Source: Selaginella tamariscina (Eukaryota > Streptophyta > Lycopodiopsida > Selaginellales > Selaginellaceae). Taken from it: a DNA stretch of 64,000 nucleotides. The notes beneath the pieces are model-generated. The model was not told where the DNA came from and did not search any database. It saw only the letters and a list, made by a program, of their open reading frames with translations. The stretch's first letter is position 1, and every line of letters begins with the position of its first letter. Location of the stretch: assembly GCA_003024785.1 (NCBI GenBank), contig PUQB01000778.1:1-64000 (forward strand). The letters run 5' to 3'. The position numbers were made by a program, and so were the translations under genes. Below are positions 22,690 to 33,454 of this stretch, in pieces.

Positions 22690-24444
22690 GCCAAACTCAA
22701 AGGACTAAACAAGAAGGTGGGACTGTGTTGACGGCATTAGTTGGTGAGATAAAACAATGTGGCAGAACAAAGGACTTCTAAAGCAATACAAGCTGACTAT
22801 CACAACAATAGATACGTTGCTCACACACTCATATCCATGTACAGCAAATGCAGCTGCATGCAGCACGCCCAAGATGTTTTCGAGAGTATGAGCCAGCATG
22901 ATGTTGTTTCCTGGACTGTTGGATACGTGCAAAATGATGAAAACGTGGCGGCTTTAGACGTGTATATGTGTATGGATTGTGCACCCAATTGCTTCACATT
23001 TGCTGCTGCACTCAAGGCATGTGTTGGCCTCAATAAGAAGACTTGTCTAGAGCAAGGGAGGGTTATTCATCGACAAGCCAAGGAGCGTGGCTGTGATAAG
23101 GACGTATATGTTGCAAGCAGTTTGGTGGACATATACAGCAAATGTGGACGCATGTGTGAGGCACAGGGTGTTTTTGATAACATGACAAAGCGTGACGTTG
23201 TTGTCTGGACTGCCTTGATTATGGGATATGTTGAGAACGAGGAGAGTTTGATAGCTTTGAAATTGTTTGACAACATGGATTGTGCACCAAACAGCTTCAC
23301 TTTCGCTGCTGCACTCAAGGCGTGTGCATGTATGGCGAGTGATAACAAGAAGACTTGGTTACAGAAGGGGGTTTCATACATAAACAAGCCAGAGAGTGTG
23401 GACTTGATAAAGAGATATTTGTGGCAAGCGTCCTGGTGGACATGTATGGAAAATGTGGTAACATGGAGGCCGCTTGGGATGTGTTTGAGAATATGATCCA
23501 GCGTGATGTTGTTTCTTGGACTGCCTTAATACTCGGATATGTAGAAAATGATGAGAGCTTGATAGCTTTGGACTTGTTTGCGAGCATGGACTGTGCACCA
23601 GACCGTTGCACATTTGTGCAGCTATCAAGGCTTGTGCGAGTATAGGGGCGTTGGAAACGGGACAGAAGATTCATAATCGTATTCGTGAGCTTGGATTGGA
23701 AAAGGATGAGATGGTGGTGACTTCTTTGGTAGATTTCTATGGGAAATGTGGTAAGATGGCTGTTGCTGAAGAGGTGTTTAAGAAGATGAACACTCGAAAC
23801 ATAGTGTCTTGGACTGCCTTGATAGGAGGATACAACTTAGTGGGAGACACAGATGAAGTGTTCAGAGTGGTGAAGAAAATGCAGGAAGCAGGTGTACAAA
23901 TGAACGGTGTCACAGTCTTGTTGATTCTGACGGCATGTAGTCATGCGGGTATTGTGGAAGAGGCTCAAAGGTACTTCGAGTCCATGTCGAAGTACGGTAT
24001 ACATGCGGGTGTGGAGCATTATACATGTATGGTTGATATGTTGGGTAGAAACAACAGGTTACAAGAGGCATTGTCTCTCGTCCGTAACATGCCATTTGAA
24101 GCAGATAGTTTTGTGTGGACGACTCTGTTAGGGGCATGTAAGAAATGGAGTAATGTAGAGGTGGGGAGATTGCATTCTATGAACTAGTGAATAATAACTA
24201 TGAGGTTGAGGTATCAGTTGCGTGTGTATTGATGGGACATATATATAAAAGGCTAGGCATGCACCGAGAGGAAGAAGAGGTAGAAGCTAGAAGGAAGGCA
24301 GTAACGGCTTGTAAGACACCGGAACGGACTTGGTGGTGCGACGGTGAGGGAAGATTGCATAGCTTTGTGGTGGGAGACAAAACAGAAGAAGTGGTGAAAG
24401 AGAACCTAATGCCTGTTATAAGTGTGATGACACAGAAGGCATGA
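22690..24444 (+). pseudogene. PPR-1, PLS-class PPR gene with E/E+ end, frame-broken (plus arm)
   Basis: Consecutive PPR motifs read 'VAHTLISMYSKCS', 'HDVVSWT', 'FTFAAALKACVG', 'DVYVASSLVDIYSKCGRM' and so on, followed by an E/E+ region ('MPFEADSFVWTTLLGACKK', 'RTWWCDGEGRLHSF', end 'VISVMTQKA', stop at 24442-24444). Such proteins act in chloroplasts or mitochondria in C-to-U editing or RNA processing. The DYW deaminase itself is missing. Frames change near 23370, 23620 and 24170, each a net loss of one base, and 9 nt ('LIL' codons) are missing near 22917 compared with the minus arm. The N-terminus present in the minus arm is absent here. It is therefore a truncated, disabled copy unless the indels are sequencing errors. 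Confidence 0.85.
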
Positions 24445-25582
24445 TGGTCTGTGATGGAAATGTGGACATGTATAACAAATGCGGAAGTATGTGGGATGCT
24501 CAAAATGTATTTGAGAGTATGATTTAACGGATTGATGTTTCTTGGATCGCCTTGATACTCGGATATGTAGAAAATGCAAAGAGCAACGTGGCTTTGGATG
24601 TGTTTGCTAGCATGGACTGTGCACCAAGTAGCTTCACATTTGTTGCTGCACTCAAGGCCTGTGCAGAGAATGAGAAGACTTGTTTAGAGAAGGCGATGGC
24701 TATTCACAGACGAGGTAGAGAGTGTGGTTATGATAAGCACGTATTCGTGGTAAATACCCTGGTGGACGTGCATAGTAAATGTGGGAGTATGTGGGATGCT
24801 CAGTATGTATTTGATAGTATGATTCATCGTACTGTTGTTTCTTGGAACGTGGATACGTTGAAAATGATGAAAGCTTGAAGGCTTTGAATGTTTTTGCCAC
24901 CATGAACTGTGCACCAAACCGTGTTACTTTTGTAGTTGCACTCAAGGCTTGTGCGAGTTTAGGGGCGTTGGATGTTGGACAGAGAATGCACGATCGAATT
25001 ACTGAACTTGGATTGGAAAAGGATGAGATGGTTGCAACTTGTTTGGTGGACTTGTATGGGAAATGTGGCAACATGGCTGCTGCTGAAGAGGTGTTTGAGA
25101 ATATGCAGACTGGAAACATAGTCTTTTGGAATGCCTTGCTTGGAGGGTACAGATTGCTTGGGGACACATCTCAAGTACTTAGTGTGTTGAAGAGAACGCA
25201 GGAAGCTGGTGTGCAAATGAATGATGTTACAATCTTATTGATTCTTACTGCCTGTAGCCATGCAGGTATGATGGAAGAAGGACAGAGATGTTTCAAGTTC
25301 ATGTCGAAATGTGGTATGAGGCCTACTTTGGAGCAATGCTCGTGTATGGTTGATGTGTTGGGAAGAGCAGACAGGCTGCAAGAGGCGCTGTTGCTGGTCA
25401 GAAGAATGGCTTTTGAGGCCAATAATGTTGTGTGGATGAGTTTGTTGGGGTCGTGTAGGAAATGGAGGAATGTAGAAGTTGGCAAGGATGCATTCTCTGC
25501 AATGGTGACTCTTGAGGAGAAGGATGTTGCAGCACCTGCCTACGTGACTATGGCTAACGTCTTAAAGAGGATGACCAGATAG
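24445..25582 (+). pseudogene. PPR-2, PPR pseudogene with E domain (plus arm)
   Basis: Directly follows PPR-1. It starts inside a motif ('VDMYNKCGSMWDAQNVFESM', stop at about 24525), continues with 'YDKHVFVVNTLVDVHSKCG', changes frame near 24840, and ends with a well-kept stretch: 'DEMVATCLVDLYGKCGNM', 'MNDVTILLILTACSHAGMM', 'MAFEANNVVWMSLLGSCRK', stop at 25580-25582. No start codon region or transit peptide is attached and the frame is broken, so it is a pseudogene. The inverted counterpart is at 45825-46870. Confidence 0.8.
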
Positions 25583-25841
25583 AAGCTGAGAGGGCTGCAA
25601 ATATTCTCTCTCTCTATACATATGGATTGTGTTGTATTTTAATATGTATTGAATATATGAACATAGATAACTAGGTACCAACCAAGAAGCCATTGTTCTA
25701 AGCAACAACCAACAATATGATGTATACACGTCAGTTCAACATCGGTGCACGTTGTATATCTGTATGAATGTATTTGTGTATATTTATGTTCGTTGTGTAT
25801 GTAATAATGCAAGATATATAGTTCCTAAATCCTGATGTAAA

Positions 25842-25843
25842 TT

Positions 25844-25874
<31 letters not shown>

Positions 25875-25957
25875 GAGAGAGAGAGAGAGAGAGAGATCTT
25901 TATGTATGAATGTATAATTTAGTGTAAACGTCCAAGTGTGTGTGTGTGTGTGCGTGC

Positions 25958-26020
<63 letters not shown>

Positions 26021-26055
26021 TTATGTATGAATGTATAATTTTGTGTAAACGTCCA

Positions 26056-26104
<49 letters not shown>

Positions 26105-26870
26105 TCTTTATGTATGAATGTATAATTTTGTGTAAACGTCCAAGTGTGTGTGTGTGTGTGTGTTAGAGAGAGAGAGAGAGAGAGAGGAGTTTCCCAAGTG
26201 TTTAAAGGGGTTGAAAGCCATGGTAATATAAAGTGTGTGTGTAGACACTAGCTTCCCAAGTGTCTCAAGAGCGTGGTATGCATGCTTCTACAAAGCGACT
26301 GTGTGTGTGTGTGTGTGCGCTAGAGAGAGAGAGAGAGGTTTCCCAAGTGTTTAAAGGGGTTGAAAGCCATGGTAATATAAAGTGTGTGTGTGTGGTAGAC
26401 ACTTGCTTCCCAAGTGTCTCAAGAGCGTGGTATGCATGCTTCTATAAAGCGACTGTGTGTGTGTGTGCGAGAGAGAGAGAGAGAGAGAGAAGTTTCCCAA
26501 GCGTTTAAATGGGCTGAAAGCCACAGTAATATAAAGCATGTGTATGTAGACACTAGCTTCCCAAGTGTCTGAAGAACGTGGAATGCATGCTTCTACAAGC
26601 GACTGTCTGTGTGTGTGTGAGTGAGAGAGAGAGAAAGAAGTTTCCCAAGTGTTTAAAGCCAGCATGTGAGTGTCTCAAGAGCGTGGTATACATGCTTCTA
26701 CAAAGCGACTGTGTGTGTGCGTGTGCGTGTGTGGGGCCCGTGTGGATTAGTCTTGAAAGACATGCTGAGTGTGTGTGTGTTTGGATTAGTTTTCAAGTGG
26801 AGACATGATAATACCAAAGGGTATCAAGGAGCTCGGAAGTGTGTATGAACTATTGTGCGAGTGTATCAGG
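25842..26870 (+). repeat. minisatellite block built on (GT)n(GA)n
   Basis: Two repeat families abut. 25842-26190 holds four (GT)n(GA)n tracts separated by a block of about 45 bp ('ctttatgtatgaatgtata', 'gtgtaaacgtccaa'). 26195-26760 holds about four units of 140-160 bp, each with 'gtttcccaagtgtttaaa', 'agtgtctcaagagcgtgg' and 'tgcttctacaaagcgactg' followed by GT and GA tracts. Open frames here are repeat artefacts. Confidence 0.9.
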
Positions 26871-26877
26871 AGCTTGA

Positions 26878-27058
26878 TGTTAGGAATCAAGTATTGAGCA
26901 CTACAAGATACAATAGGATGCGATACTATCCTTGGGTGTCAGACCGTTGGGATTGCAGGAGATTCACCCTGCAGGTGTATATAAGCAGTGGAACAAGAGA
27001 TGTAATTGTACAGTCTTGAATAGAACACAAACGGTTCTCTACATCTTGTTTTCTATCT
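26878..27058 (+). repeat. Copia-I 5' LTR
   Basis: A 181-bp LTR, with counterpart 42151-42328. It begins TGTTAGG and ends TTCTATCT rather than in CA. That end is supported by the PBS starting immediately after it and by the CTTGA target duplication outside the 3' LTR. Confidence 0.9.
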
Positions 27059-27070
27059 TGGTATCAGAGC
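27059..27070 (+). promoter_or_regulatory. Copia-I primer binding site (tRNA-iMet)
   Basis: TGGTATCAGAGC directly after the LTR is the classic plant initiator-methionine tRNA PBS. Confidence 0.95.
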
Positions 27071-27119
27071 TTACTTTGGCTCACGCCGTTTCTTGTTCCT
27101 TTCTTGTTTCTCTTCTCTA

Positions 27120-27629
27120 ATGGCGAGCATCAGCAAGCTTGGCTTGGTCGCACTGCAAGGGATCTCCATCCTGGAAGGAGCGGACGGATATGTTCCATGG
27201 GTCAAGAAGATGACCCGGATCCTAACCATGGAAGGAGTTTGGTCCGTGGTTTCTCCTGGAAGAGCTGCTTCAGACAGAGGAGCGAGCTCAAGATCAGCCT
27301 TCCTCACAAATAATGACGCTAACGCTAGAGAAGATCGCGCCTTGATGATCCTTTGGTTCAAACTGGGAGATGCATTGCTCTTACGGGTTGATGGCATGAG
27401 CGCCCGTGAGATCTGGGAATTCTTGCACTCACGCTTTGGAAAACCATCTGCTGCTCGACTCAAGGCACTGGAGGCTCGTGTTCAGTCCATGCGCTACACC
27501 GGTGTCTTGTCAAGAATCTGCAAAACTGTTTTGCCGAGCTCTAGGACACTGCTCAGAGCTACAATGAGTCGCAATATCCTTGCGCTCTGTGATTCTTTTG
27601 ATCCAGAGTACGAGACCATCATCCACCAT
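27120..27629 (+). pseudogene. Copia-I gag, 5' part
   Basis: Opens with MASISKLGLVAL at 27120 and continues through a Gag-like helical region ('YVPWVKKMTRILTMEGVWS', 'ALMILWFKLGDALLLR', 'REIWEFLHSRFGKPSAARL'). It is cut at 27629 by Copia-II. The remainder resumes at 32388 in a different frame ('FTQAEEMIEAHLIKLELKN') and is cut again at 32603 by Gypsy-I. Confidence 0.8.
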
Positions 27630-27763
27630 TGTTAGAAAAAAACCGGATCTCATACTTGGGATGAGCCGCTAAAAAACCCTACAAACTATTTTTGTATTTT
27701 TCTGTATATACTATATACAATTTTTCCCCGAGTCCAACTAGACTCGAGGCTGGTTTCTCAACA
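27630..27763 (-). repeat. Copia-II 3' LTR
   Basis: A 134-bp copy, nearly identical to 32252-32382. Ends are TGTTAG and CTCAACA. A short LTR for the family. Confidence 0.95.
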
Positions 27764-27770
27764 CTCCCAC

Positions 27771-29573
27771 TCAGCCGTGAGAGTCTTGAACCTTCATCTT
27801 CTCACGATGCAGCTGAAACTTGTCCCTGGTCAAAGGCTTGGTCATGATATCAGCAGTCATCTCCTCTGTGGGAAGATACTTGAGCCAAATCTTGTTTGCT
27901 AGAACCTGCTCCCTGATGAAGTGAACCTTGATCTCAAAATGCTTGGTTCTCCCGTGGAACTTTGGGTTCTTTGACAATTCAATTGCACTCCTGTTATCAC
28001 AGTATAGAACCAGTGGCTTGCTGATTTTGAACTTCATCTCCTTCAACAACTCCTGAAGCCACACTGCCTCCTGAGTTGCTACTGTGGCTGAAATATACTC
28101 AGCCTCTGTGGACGACAAAGCAACAATGCTTTGTCTCTTGCTACTCCAACTGATCAAGCCTCTATCTAGGAAAAACAAATAACCTGAGGTTGATCGTCTT
28201 GAGTCTTTGTCTCCAGCCCAGTCAGAGTCGGTGAATCCAAACAGCTCCATCTCTCGGGTCAAACTCAGTTGACCACGGTTGACTCTTCCATACGTGAGAC
28301 TGAAGCTTGTTGTACCTCGCAAGTACCTCATGATTCGCTTCACTGCAGACCAGTGAGCTGCTCCTGGATTCTCCAGAAACCTGGAGACTACTCCCACTGC
28401 AAATGCCAAGTCTGGCCTCGTGGAAATGGCTAGATAAATCAAACACCCGACTGCCTGTCGATAGGGCACTTGGGCCATCTCCAACCTCTCCTCCTCAGAC
28501 TGCGGCTGCTGCAAATGACTGAGCTGAACGTTGGTTTCCATGGGAGTACTGACTGGCTTGCAATCATGCATGGAAAACTTGTGAAGAACCTCCTCCACGT
28601 AGTGCTTCTGAGAGAGTTGAATGATCCCCGTTGCACGAGCTCGGATGATCTGAATCCCCAAGCAAAAGGACAGTGCTCCAGTTGCTGAGATTTCAAATCG
28701 TGAGTGGAAAGCTTGCTCAATATACTGAACCAAACCAATCTCACTAGCAGCCATTATGTTGTCATCCACATATAAGGCTAGAAGCGCAAATGCCGAGCAA
28801 TGGTGTAAAACATATATGTTCCCATCCGCAGAAGTTTTCCTGAAACCAATAGAGATGAGAAAACTATCCACGTGCTCGTACCATGCTCTCGGGGACTGTT
28901 TGAGCCCGTACAAGGCTTTGTCCTCCTGTCCTGGCTGAACAAAACCTTCAGGTTGAGAGGTGTATACCTCCTCTCGAAGCTTCCCATACAGGAAAGCGGT
29001 CTTCACATCGAGCTGGTGGAGTTCCAAGTCATGGCTGGCTGCAAGTCGAAGAAGGAGACGAATCGAAGTCATCTTTACCACTGGTGAAAATGTCTCCGAG
29101 AAATCCACACCTGCAAGCTGGGAAAATCCTCTAGCCACAAACCTGGCTTTGTACCTGAGAATCTCTCCCTGAGCATCCAGCTTGCGTTTGAACAACCACC
29201 GAGTACTCACCAGCTTGCGACCTGCTGGAAGTACAACCAAATCCCAAACTCGGTTCTTCTGAAGAGACTGGAACTCCTCCTTCATTGCAACCTTCCAGTG
29301 AGCTGCTTCATTCGAGTTGAGAGCTTCACGCACTGTTCGAGGCTCTTGAGGCAGCTTGCTGGCATTGCCATCTGCAGTGAAAAACATGTAGGAAGACTCC
29401 TCTGCTTCACGAGCTCGCTGGGATTTGTAACTCACTCTCCCACTTCGCGTGACTGTGTTGATGGGACGAGTTTCTGGTGTTGGAGCCACCACTGGTGCTC
29501 CCTGCACCTCTGCTGGAGCTGGAGTATCCACTGGAGCTCCCTGCACCAGCTCTGGAGCGTAATCCAGCTCCAA
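27771..29573 (-). CDS. Copia-II reverse transcriptase and RNase H
   Basis: An open frame of 600 codons. RT begins near residue 110 with 'NRVWDLVVLPAGRK' and 'LVSTRWLFKRK', followed by 'QLDVKTAFLYGKL', 'YGLKQSPRAWY' and the catalytic 'LYVDDN' (the usual residue after YVDD is M/I/L). Then come 'VGCLIYLAISTRPDLAFAV' and RNase H with 'FTDSDWAGD', 'SSTEAEY' and 'LYCDNRSAIELSKNP'. The C-terminus is complete, ending 8 bases before the 3' LTR. It is expressed in vivo as part of a Gag-Pol polyprotein. Here the upstream join is lost by a frameshift, so it is probably not productive. Confidence 0.93.
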   Translation of the reverse strand: MELDYAPELVQGAPVDTPAPAEVQGAPVVAPTPETRPINTVTRSGRVSYKSQRAREAEESSYMFFTADGNASKLPQEPRTVREALNSNEAAHWKVAMKEEFQSLQKNRVWDLVVLPAGRKLVSTRWLFKRKLDAQGEILRYKARFVARGFSQLAGVDFSETFSPVVKMTSIRLLLRLAASHDLELHQLDVKTAFLYGKLREEVYTSQPEGFVQPGQEDKALYGLKQSPRAWYEHVDSFLISIGFRKTSADGNIYVLHHCSAFALLALYVDDNIMAASEIGLVQYIEQAFHSRFEISATGALSFCLGIQIIRARATGIIQLSQKHYVEEVLHKFSMHDCKPVSTPMETNVQLSHLQQPQSEEERLEMAQVPYRQAVGCLIYLAISTRPDLAFAVGVVSRFLENPGAAHWSAVKRIMRYLRGTTSFSLTYGRVNRGQLSLTREMELFGFTDSDWAGDKDSRRSTSGYLFFLDRGLISWSSKRQSIVALSSTEAEYISATVATQEAVWLQELLKEMKFKISKPLVLYCDNRSAIELSKNPKFHGRTKHFEIKVHFIREQVLANKIWLKYLPTEEMTADIMTKPLTRDKFQLHREKMKVQDSHG

Positions 29574-29699
29574 CGTTTGAATCTGCTCCTCCTCCTGTGG
29601 AGCATCAGTGAAGAGGTTGAGAAGTGAACCCTCTTCAAAGGGATTTGCAGAGTCCTCAATGAAGGAAGATCCAAGAGTCGGTTGATTCTGCTCAAAATT

Positions 29700-30232
29700 T
29701 TCAAAAACTTGAGAATCTTCTTGTAGATCTGGGGTTTGTGGCTCCTGATGTGGTGCAACCAGTGGAGCCTGAGGGTCCTGCGGAGCTTGAGCTGGTGGAG
29801 CTGTACCTGGGCAACCTGAGAGTCACCGCTCTCCTCCTCCTTGAGAAGAACATATTCCACCGGATTAACCACAACCCTAAACTGATCCTTGTAAAAGCAG
29901 TTCTCATTAAATTGTACATCCCGACTAATGACAAGCGTGTTCTTCTTCTCTGGATTGATCAGCCTATACGCCTTGCTCTCATGACAATATCCTGCCATGA
30001 TGCAGCGTATACTCTTGGGCTCCAACTTCCTGCGAAGAGCATCCGGAACATGAGCAAAAGCCACGCACCCGAAAACTCGGAGATGCTTCAAACTTGGTCG
30101 ATGCCCAGTCCAGCGTGTGAAGGGAGTCTCTCCGCTTAAACTCGATGAAGGAAGACGGTTTCTTATATAACCTGCGGTGTTCAAAGCCTCCCCCAGTAGC
30201 TGAGAGGAGCTCCTGCATGTATTAGCATGCAA
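29700..30232 (-). pseudogene. Copia-II integrase C-terminal region
   Basis: Reads 'LGEALNTAGYIRNRLPSSS', 'PFTRWTGHRPSLKHLRVFG', 'KSIRCIMAGYCHESKAYRL', the conserved segment after the Copia integrase core. It is shifted by one frame from the core ORF and joined by another shift to the RT frame. Confidence 0.85.
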
Positions 30233-30900
30233 CGTGTGCTCTCCATCAAGGTGCGATTCATACGTTCTGCTACACCGTTTTGTTGAGCGGAGTAAGGAGC
30301 TGTGTACTGTTGCTGAATCCCGACCTCATTGCACAACTGTGCAAATTCTCGAGATCGATATTCTCCTCCTCGGTCGCTCCTGAGAACCTGAATCCTCAGC
30401 CCGCTCCACACGTTCTCTGCTGCATTCTTGAAAGTCTTAAAACTTTCAAGAACCTCTGACTTCGTATGCAGCAACTTGAGGACTGTGTAACGTGTATAAT
30501 CATCTATAAACGTCACAAAGTACCTCTTCTTGCTCAGAGACTGAACATGCATGGGCCCGCAGACATCAGAATGCACCAACTCCAGTGGTTGAGTCGTTTT
30601 ACTGCAAATGCCCGAACTGGGGAATGGCTGTCGATGCTGACGACCAAATGAACACGCCTCACAAAACTGGAGACTCTCTCCCACAACGTGTAGCTCTTCA
30701 AGATGAGCCTGATCTTGAGCTACTGCCTTGATCGCAGCTTCATGAGCATGTCCAAGTCGCATGTGCCAGAGTTGAATGTTGCCTCGTTTGGCTGAGAAAG
30801 CTTGTTCCTGCTGAACTACAAGCTCGGCATCCAGCTTATACAAACCAGCATATCTAAGGCCTCTAGCCAAATGAACTCCTTGCTTGTCTGTGTATGTAAT
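30181..30900 (-). pseudogene. Copia-II GAG-pre-integrase and integrase core
   Basis: Contains the zinc-binding part ('LWHMRLGHAHEAA', 'FCEACSFGRQHR') and the DDE core with 'LELVHSDVCGPM', 'LRSDRGGEY' and 'AQQNGVAERMNRTLME'. All catalytic acidic residues are present. Disabled only by flanking frameshifts. Confidence 0.9.
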
Positions 30901-31196
30901 GCCTGTTTCATCCACAACTCCTCGCAGACCGGCATCTGCAATCTTGCCCATTGAGAACAGAGTATGGCTGAGGAGAGGAACGTAGAACATGTTTGGACTT
31001 CAACCACCTCGCCACTAGCCAAGCGAATTTCCACTGTGCCGACTCCAGCAATCTCCATTGGTGAACTTCGGCTGTCTCCAGAAATCACACCATCTTGCTT
31101 AGAGAGAGCTCGAAAAGTTTTGAACGCACAGAGAACTGGTGTGTAGTGGCTGGTTGCACAGCTATCTAGCCACAAGACAAGCTGAGCTTGAGGCAA
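30900..31196 (-). pseudogene. Copia-II protease
   Basis: 'LVLWLDSCATSHYTP' corresponds to the 'WLLDSGATSHM' aspartic-protease motif of Copia elements, with Cys at the Gly position next to the catalytic Asp-Ser. It is followed by 'GVGTVEIRLASGEVVEV'. The D-S-C change would be expected to impair activity. Confidence 0.8.
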
Positions 31197-32073
31197 AATT
31201 GCTTGCAGGAGCGAGTCACCAGCGCCAACCTTGGAGCATTCTTCCTCTCACTTGCACGTGGTTTTCCCGCAGCCATGTCTGGGCAATTCTTCTTCAAATG
31301 CCCCATCTCTTTGCACCAATTACAAGGCCCGATCTTGCTTGGAGGAACACTCTTGCTACTGGCCTTTGATGGCCCTGAACCAGAAGCACTACTCCCGCCA
31401 CTCTTCCCAAACTGGGGAGTGGAACCAGACTTCTTTTTACCCACCATGTAAAGAGCATGAGGTGCATCCAAACTGGACGATCCTCTACTACCGCTGGCAT
31501 GCTCCTCACCTGAAGTTTCAGGATCATGATTGATCACAGCTGATTGCAGTGTAGCAAAAGTCAAGTTTGATGTGTTCTTCAACGTGGTTCGTAGTTGCTC
31601 ATGATCTGGGCGAACCAATGCTCCAAGCAACACTGTAACCTTGTCTACATCTGAAACCTTCTCTCCAAGAGCTGAAAGTTGAGTGATCAATGACTTCATT
31701 CTCCCCAAGAACTGAGAGGCCGGCTCTGAAGGTCCAAACTGGAGTTTGAAAAATCTGCCCTTTAATGAGACGACTGAGCTATTCCCACGCGCTTGATTGC
31801 CGAAAACAGTTTGCAACTCTGTCCAGTTCTCTGCAGCCGTTTTCGTCAAATCCAGATGATGATGATGCAAACGTCCAAGGCCAATGCCCATCACTGACAA
31901 GGCCTTGTCATTTCGCAGTTCCCAATCTTGGGGATCCACTGCAGGCTTCTTCTCCGAGCCATCAGCAACTCGAAGACTGTTGTCTCTCATCATCACGAAA
32001 GAGATCTCACGCCCCAATTCTCAAAGTCAACACCATCGAAGATTGGAATTGGAAGAGCCTTACTGGTAGACAT
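31166..32073 (-). pseudogene. Copia-II gag with zinc knuckle
   Basis: Starts MSTSKALPIPIFDGVDFENW at 32073, shifts frame at a G homopolymer near 32015, then is open to 31166. It includes 'AAENWTELQTVFGNQARGNS', 'SQFLGRMKSLITQLSALGEK' and a CCHC knuckle 'CNWCKEMGHLKKNC'. Length and layout are normal for Copia Gag. Confidence 0.9.
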
Positions 32074-32239
32074 TGCGTCCAAATCACAAACCAGCCGTTT
32101 TTGAAAAAAAAAAAAGGCACTCCACAGCCCGCAACTACTCGTGACGGTTACGTTCTTGAACTTGAGAAGCAACCCGAAGAAAGACGTCACTTGAATGTTG
32201 CTCTGGTTGTCACTAGTTGTCCCACAGAGATCTTCTTTG

Positions 32240-32251
32240 GCTCCGATACCA
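32240..32251 (-). promoter_or_regulatory. Copia-II primer binding site
   Basis: TGGTATCGGAGC on the minus strand, adjoining the 5' LTR. It is the tRNA-iMet type with one substitution. Confidence 0.9.
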
Positions 32252-32382
32252 TGTTAGAAAAAAACGGATCTCATTCTTGGGATGAGCAGCTAAAAACCCT
32301 ACAAACTATTTTTTGTATTTTCTGTATATACTATATAAATTTTTCCCCGAGTCCAACTAGACTCGAGGCTGGTTTCTCAACA
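32252..32382 (-). repeat. Copia-II 5' LTR
   Basis: A 131-bp LTR, partner of 27630-27763. On the element strand it contains a TATATAGTATATA promoter-like stretch. Confidence 0.95.
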
Positions 32383-32603
32383 ACCATGGTCTTCAACACG
32401 GCTCGCACTTTCACGCAAGCTGAAGAAATGATAGAGGCACATCTGATCAAGTTGGAGCTCAAGAACCGTCGCGACGCAACTCTCGCAGCTGTTGCCGAAG
32501 CCAACTTTGCGGCCGGTTCCTCAACTGGCTCCAAGAACTCAAACCGTGCTGGAGCAAGTTCATTCAAGAACTCAGGCCGAGATACTTCCAAGAATTCTTC
32601 AGG

Positions 32604-33092
32604 TGTCAAGCCACGATCCAGGAACCAGGAAGCAAGTAGGATTCCGAGAACAGGAAGGCTTGACTCAGGAACATGACCGAGAGCAGGACAGGAACATGAC
32701 GGATCCAAGAACAAGACAGGATCCGGGAGCAAGACAGGAGCAGGAGGAAAGAGTAAGACAAGAACAAGACAAGAACAAGGAACAAGAATAATCGTAGAAT
32801 GACTGGTGTTGATTGTAACTGATTGTACAACAATTAGGTCGGAGCTTTTATGCTCACAACTCCAAGCTAATCTGGTCATGAGCCTAATCTAGTCACTAGC
32901 CAAAATTGGTCATCCTTATCCTATAGGAATATCCTGCGGGAATATCCTGCGGGAATATCCTGTGAGAATATCCTGCGGGAATATCCTGTGGCATATCCTG
33001 TGGGAATATCCTGCGGGCCGAAATCCTGTATCGCATATCCTGTAGGCTGAATCCTGTATGTCGTATCCTGTATCCTGTATTGGGTCGTGACA
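32604..33092 (-). repeat. Gypsy-I 3' LTR
   Basis: A 489-bp copy of 38161-38662. The U3 part (32925-33085) is a minisatellite of about 14-bp units ending in AATATCCTG, about a dozen CAGGAT boxes on the element strand. Confidence 0.95.
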
Positions 33093-33129
33093 ACACCTCC
33101 TCCCTAAGGACGAGTTACGAGTCTTGGGA

Positions 33130-33323
33130 CCTGGTTTAGCAGGATAACGCCGATGGAAAGCAGCAACTTTGGAAGAAGCATGGAGTAAGTTGGATGCAGG
33201 TTCCCAAGTGCGATCGGTAGGCAAATAACCTTTCCAATCCACCAAGTATTGAAGTTGACGACGATGAAGACGAGAATCAAGGATGGCTGCAACTTCGTAC
33301 TCAGGTTCACCAGCAATGACCAC
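33130..33323 (-). pseudogene. Gypsy-I chromodomain
   Basis: 'EPEYEVAAILDSRLHRRQLQ', 'YLVDWKGYLPTDRTWEPASN', then 'SKVAAFHRRYPAKPGP' shows a complete chromodomain fold at the C-terminus of integrase, with the 'VDWKGY' and 'TWEP' signatures. Chromodomains read histone marks and guide insertion. It is placed in a frame separate from the integrase core. Confidence 0.9.
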
Positions 33324-33454
33324 AGGAGGGGGAGGAGAAGAGACAGAAGGAAGAAGGATGATATGGCTCCAACAAGGAGGTGTGAAACACAGGATGAAGT
33401 TTCACCGTAGTGGTAACTCGAGTCGGAAAGCTACAGGATTTACCTTCGCCACGA

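Larger units (their letters stand above)
22690..25890 (+). repeat. large inverted duplication, plus arm
   Basis: From 'ctcaaaggacta' at about 22690 through PPR-1, PPR-2 and the 3' flank up to the (GT)n tract at about 25.85 kb, the sequence is matched by the reverse complement of 48738-45385. Identity is high (long identical runs) with scattered substitutions and small indels. Confidence 0.9.
27630..32382 (-). mobile_element. Copia-II: Ty1/Copia element nested in Copia-I gag
   Basis: LTRs 27630-27763 and 32252-32382 (131-134 bp) begin TGTT and end AACA, with a perfect 5-bp target duplication ACCAT (27625-27629 and 32383-32387). On the minus strand a PBS TGGTATCGGAGC follows the 5' LTR, and a purine-rich tract abuts the 3' LTR. 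Gag, protease, integrase, RT and RNase H follow in Copia order with full domains but in five successive frames, each step a net one-base loss. The LTRs differ at a few substitutions and several homopolymer lengths, so the insertion is fairly recent. Confidence 0.95.
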
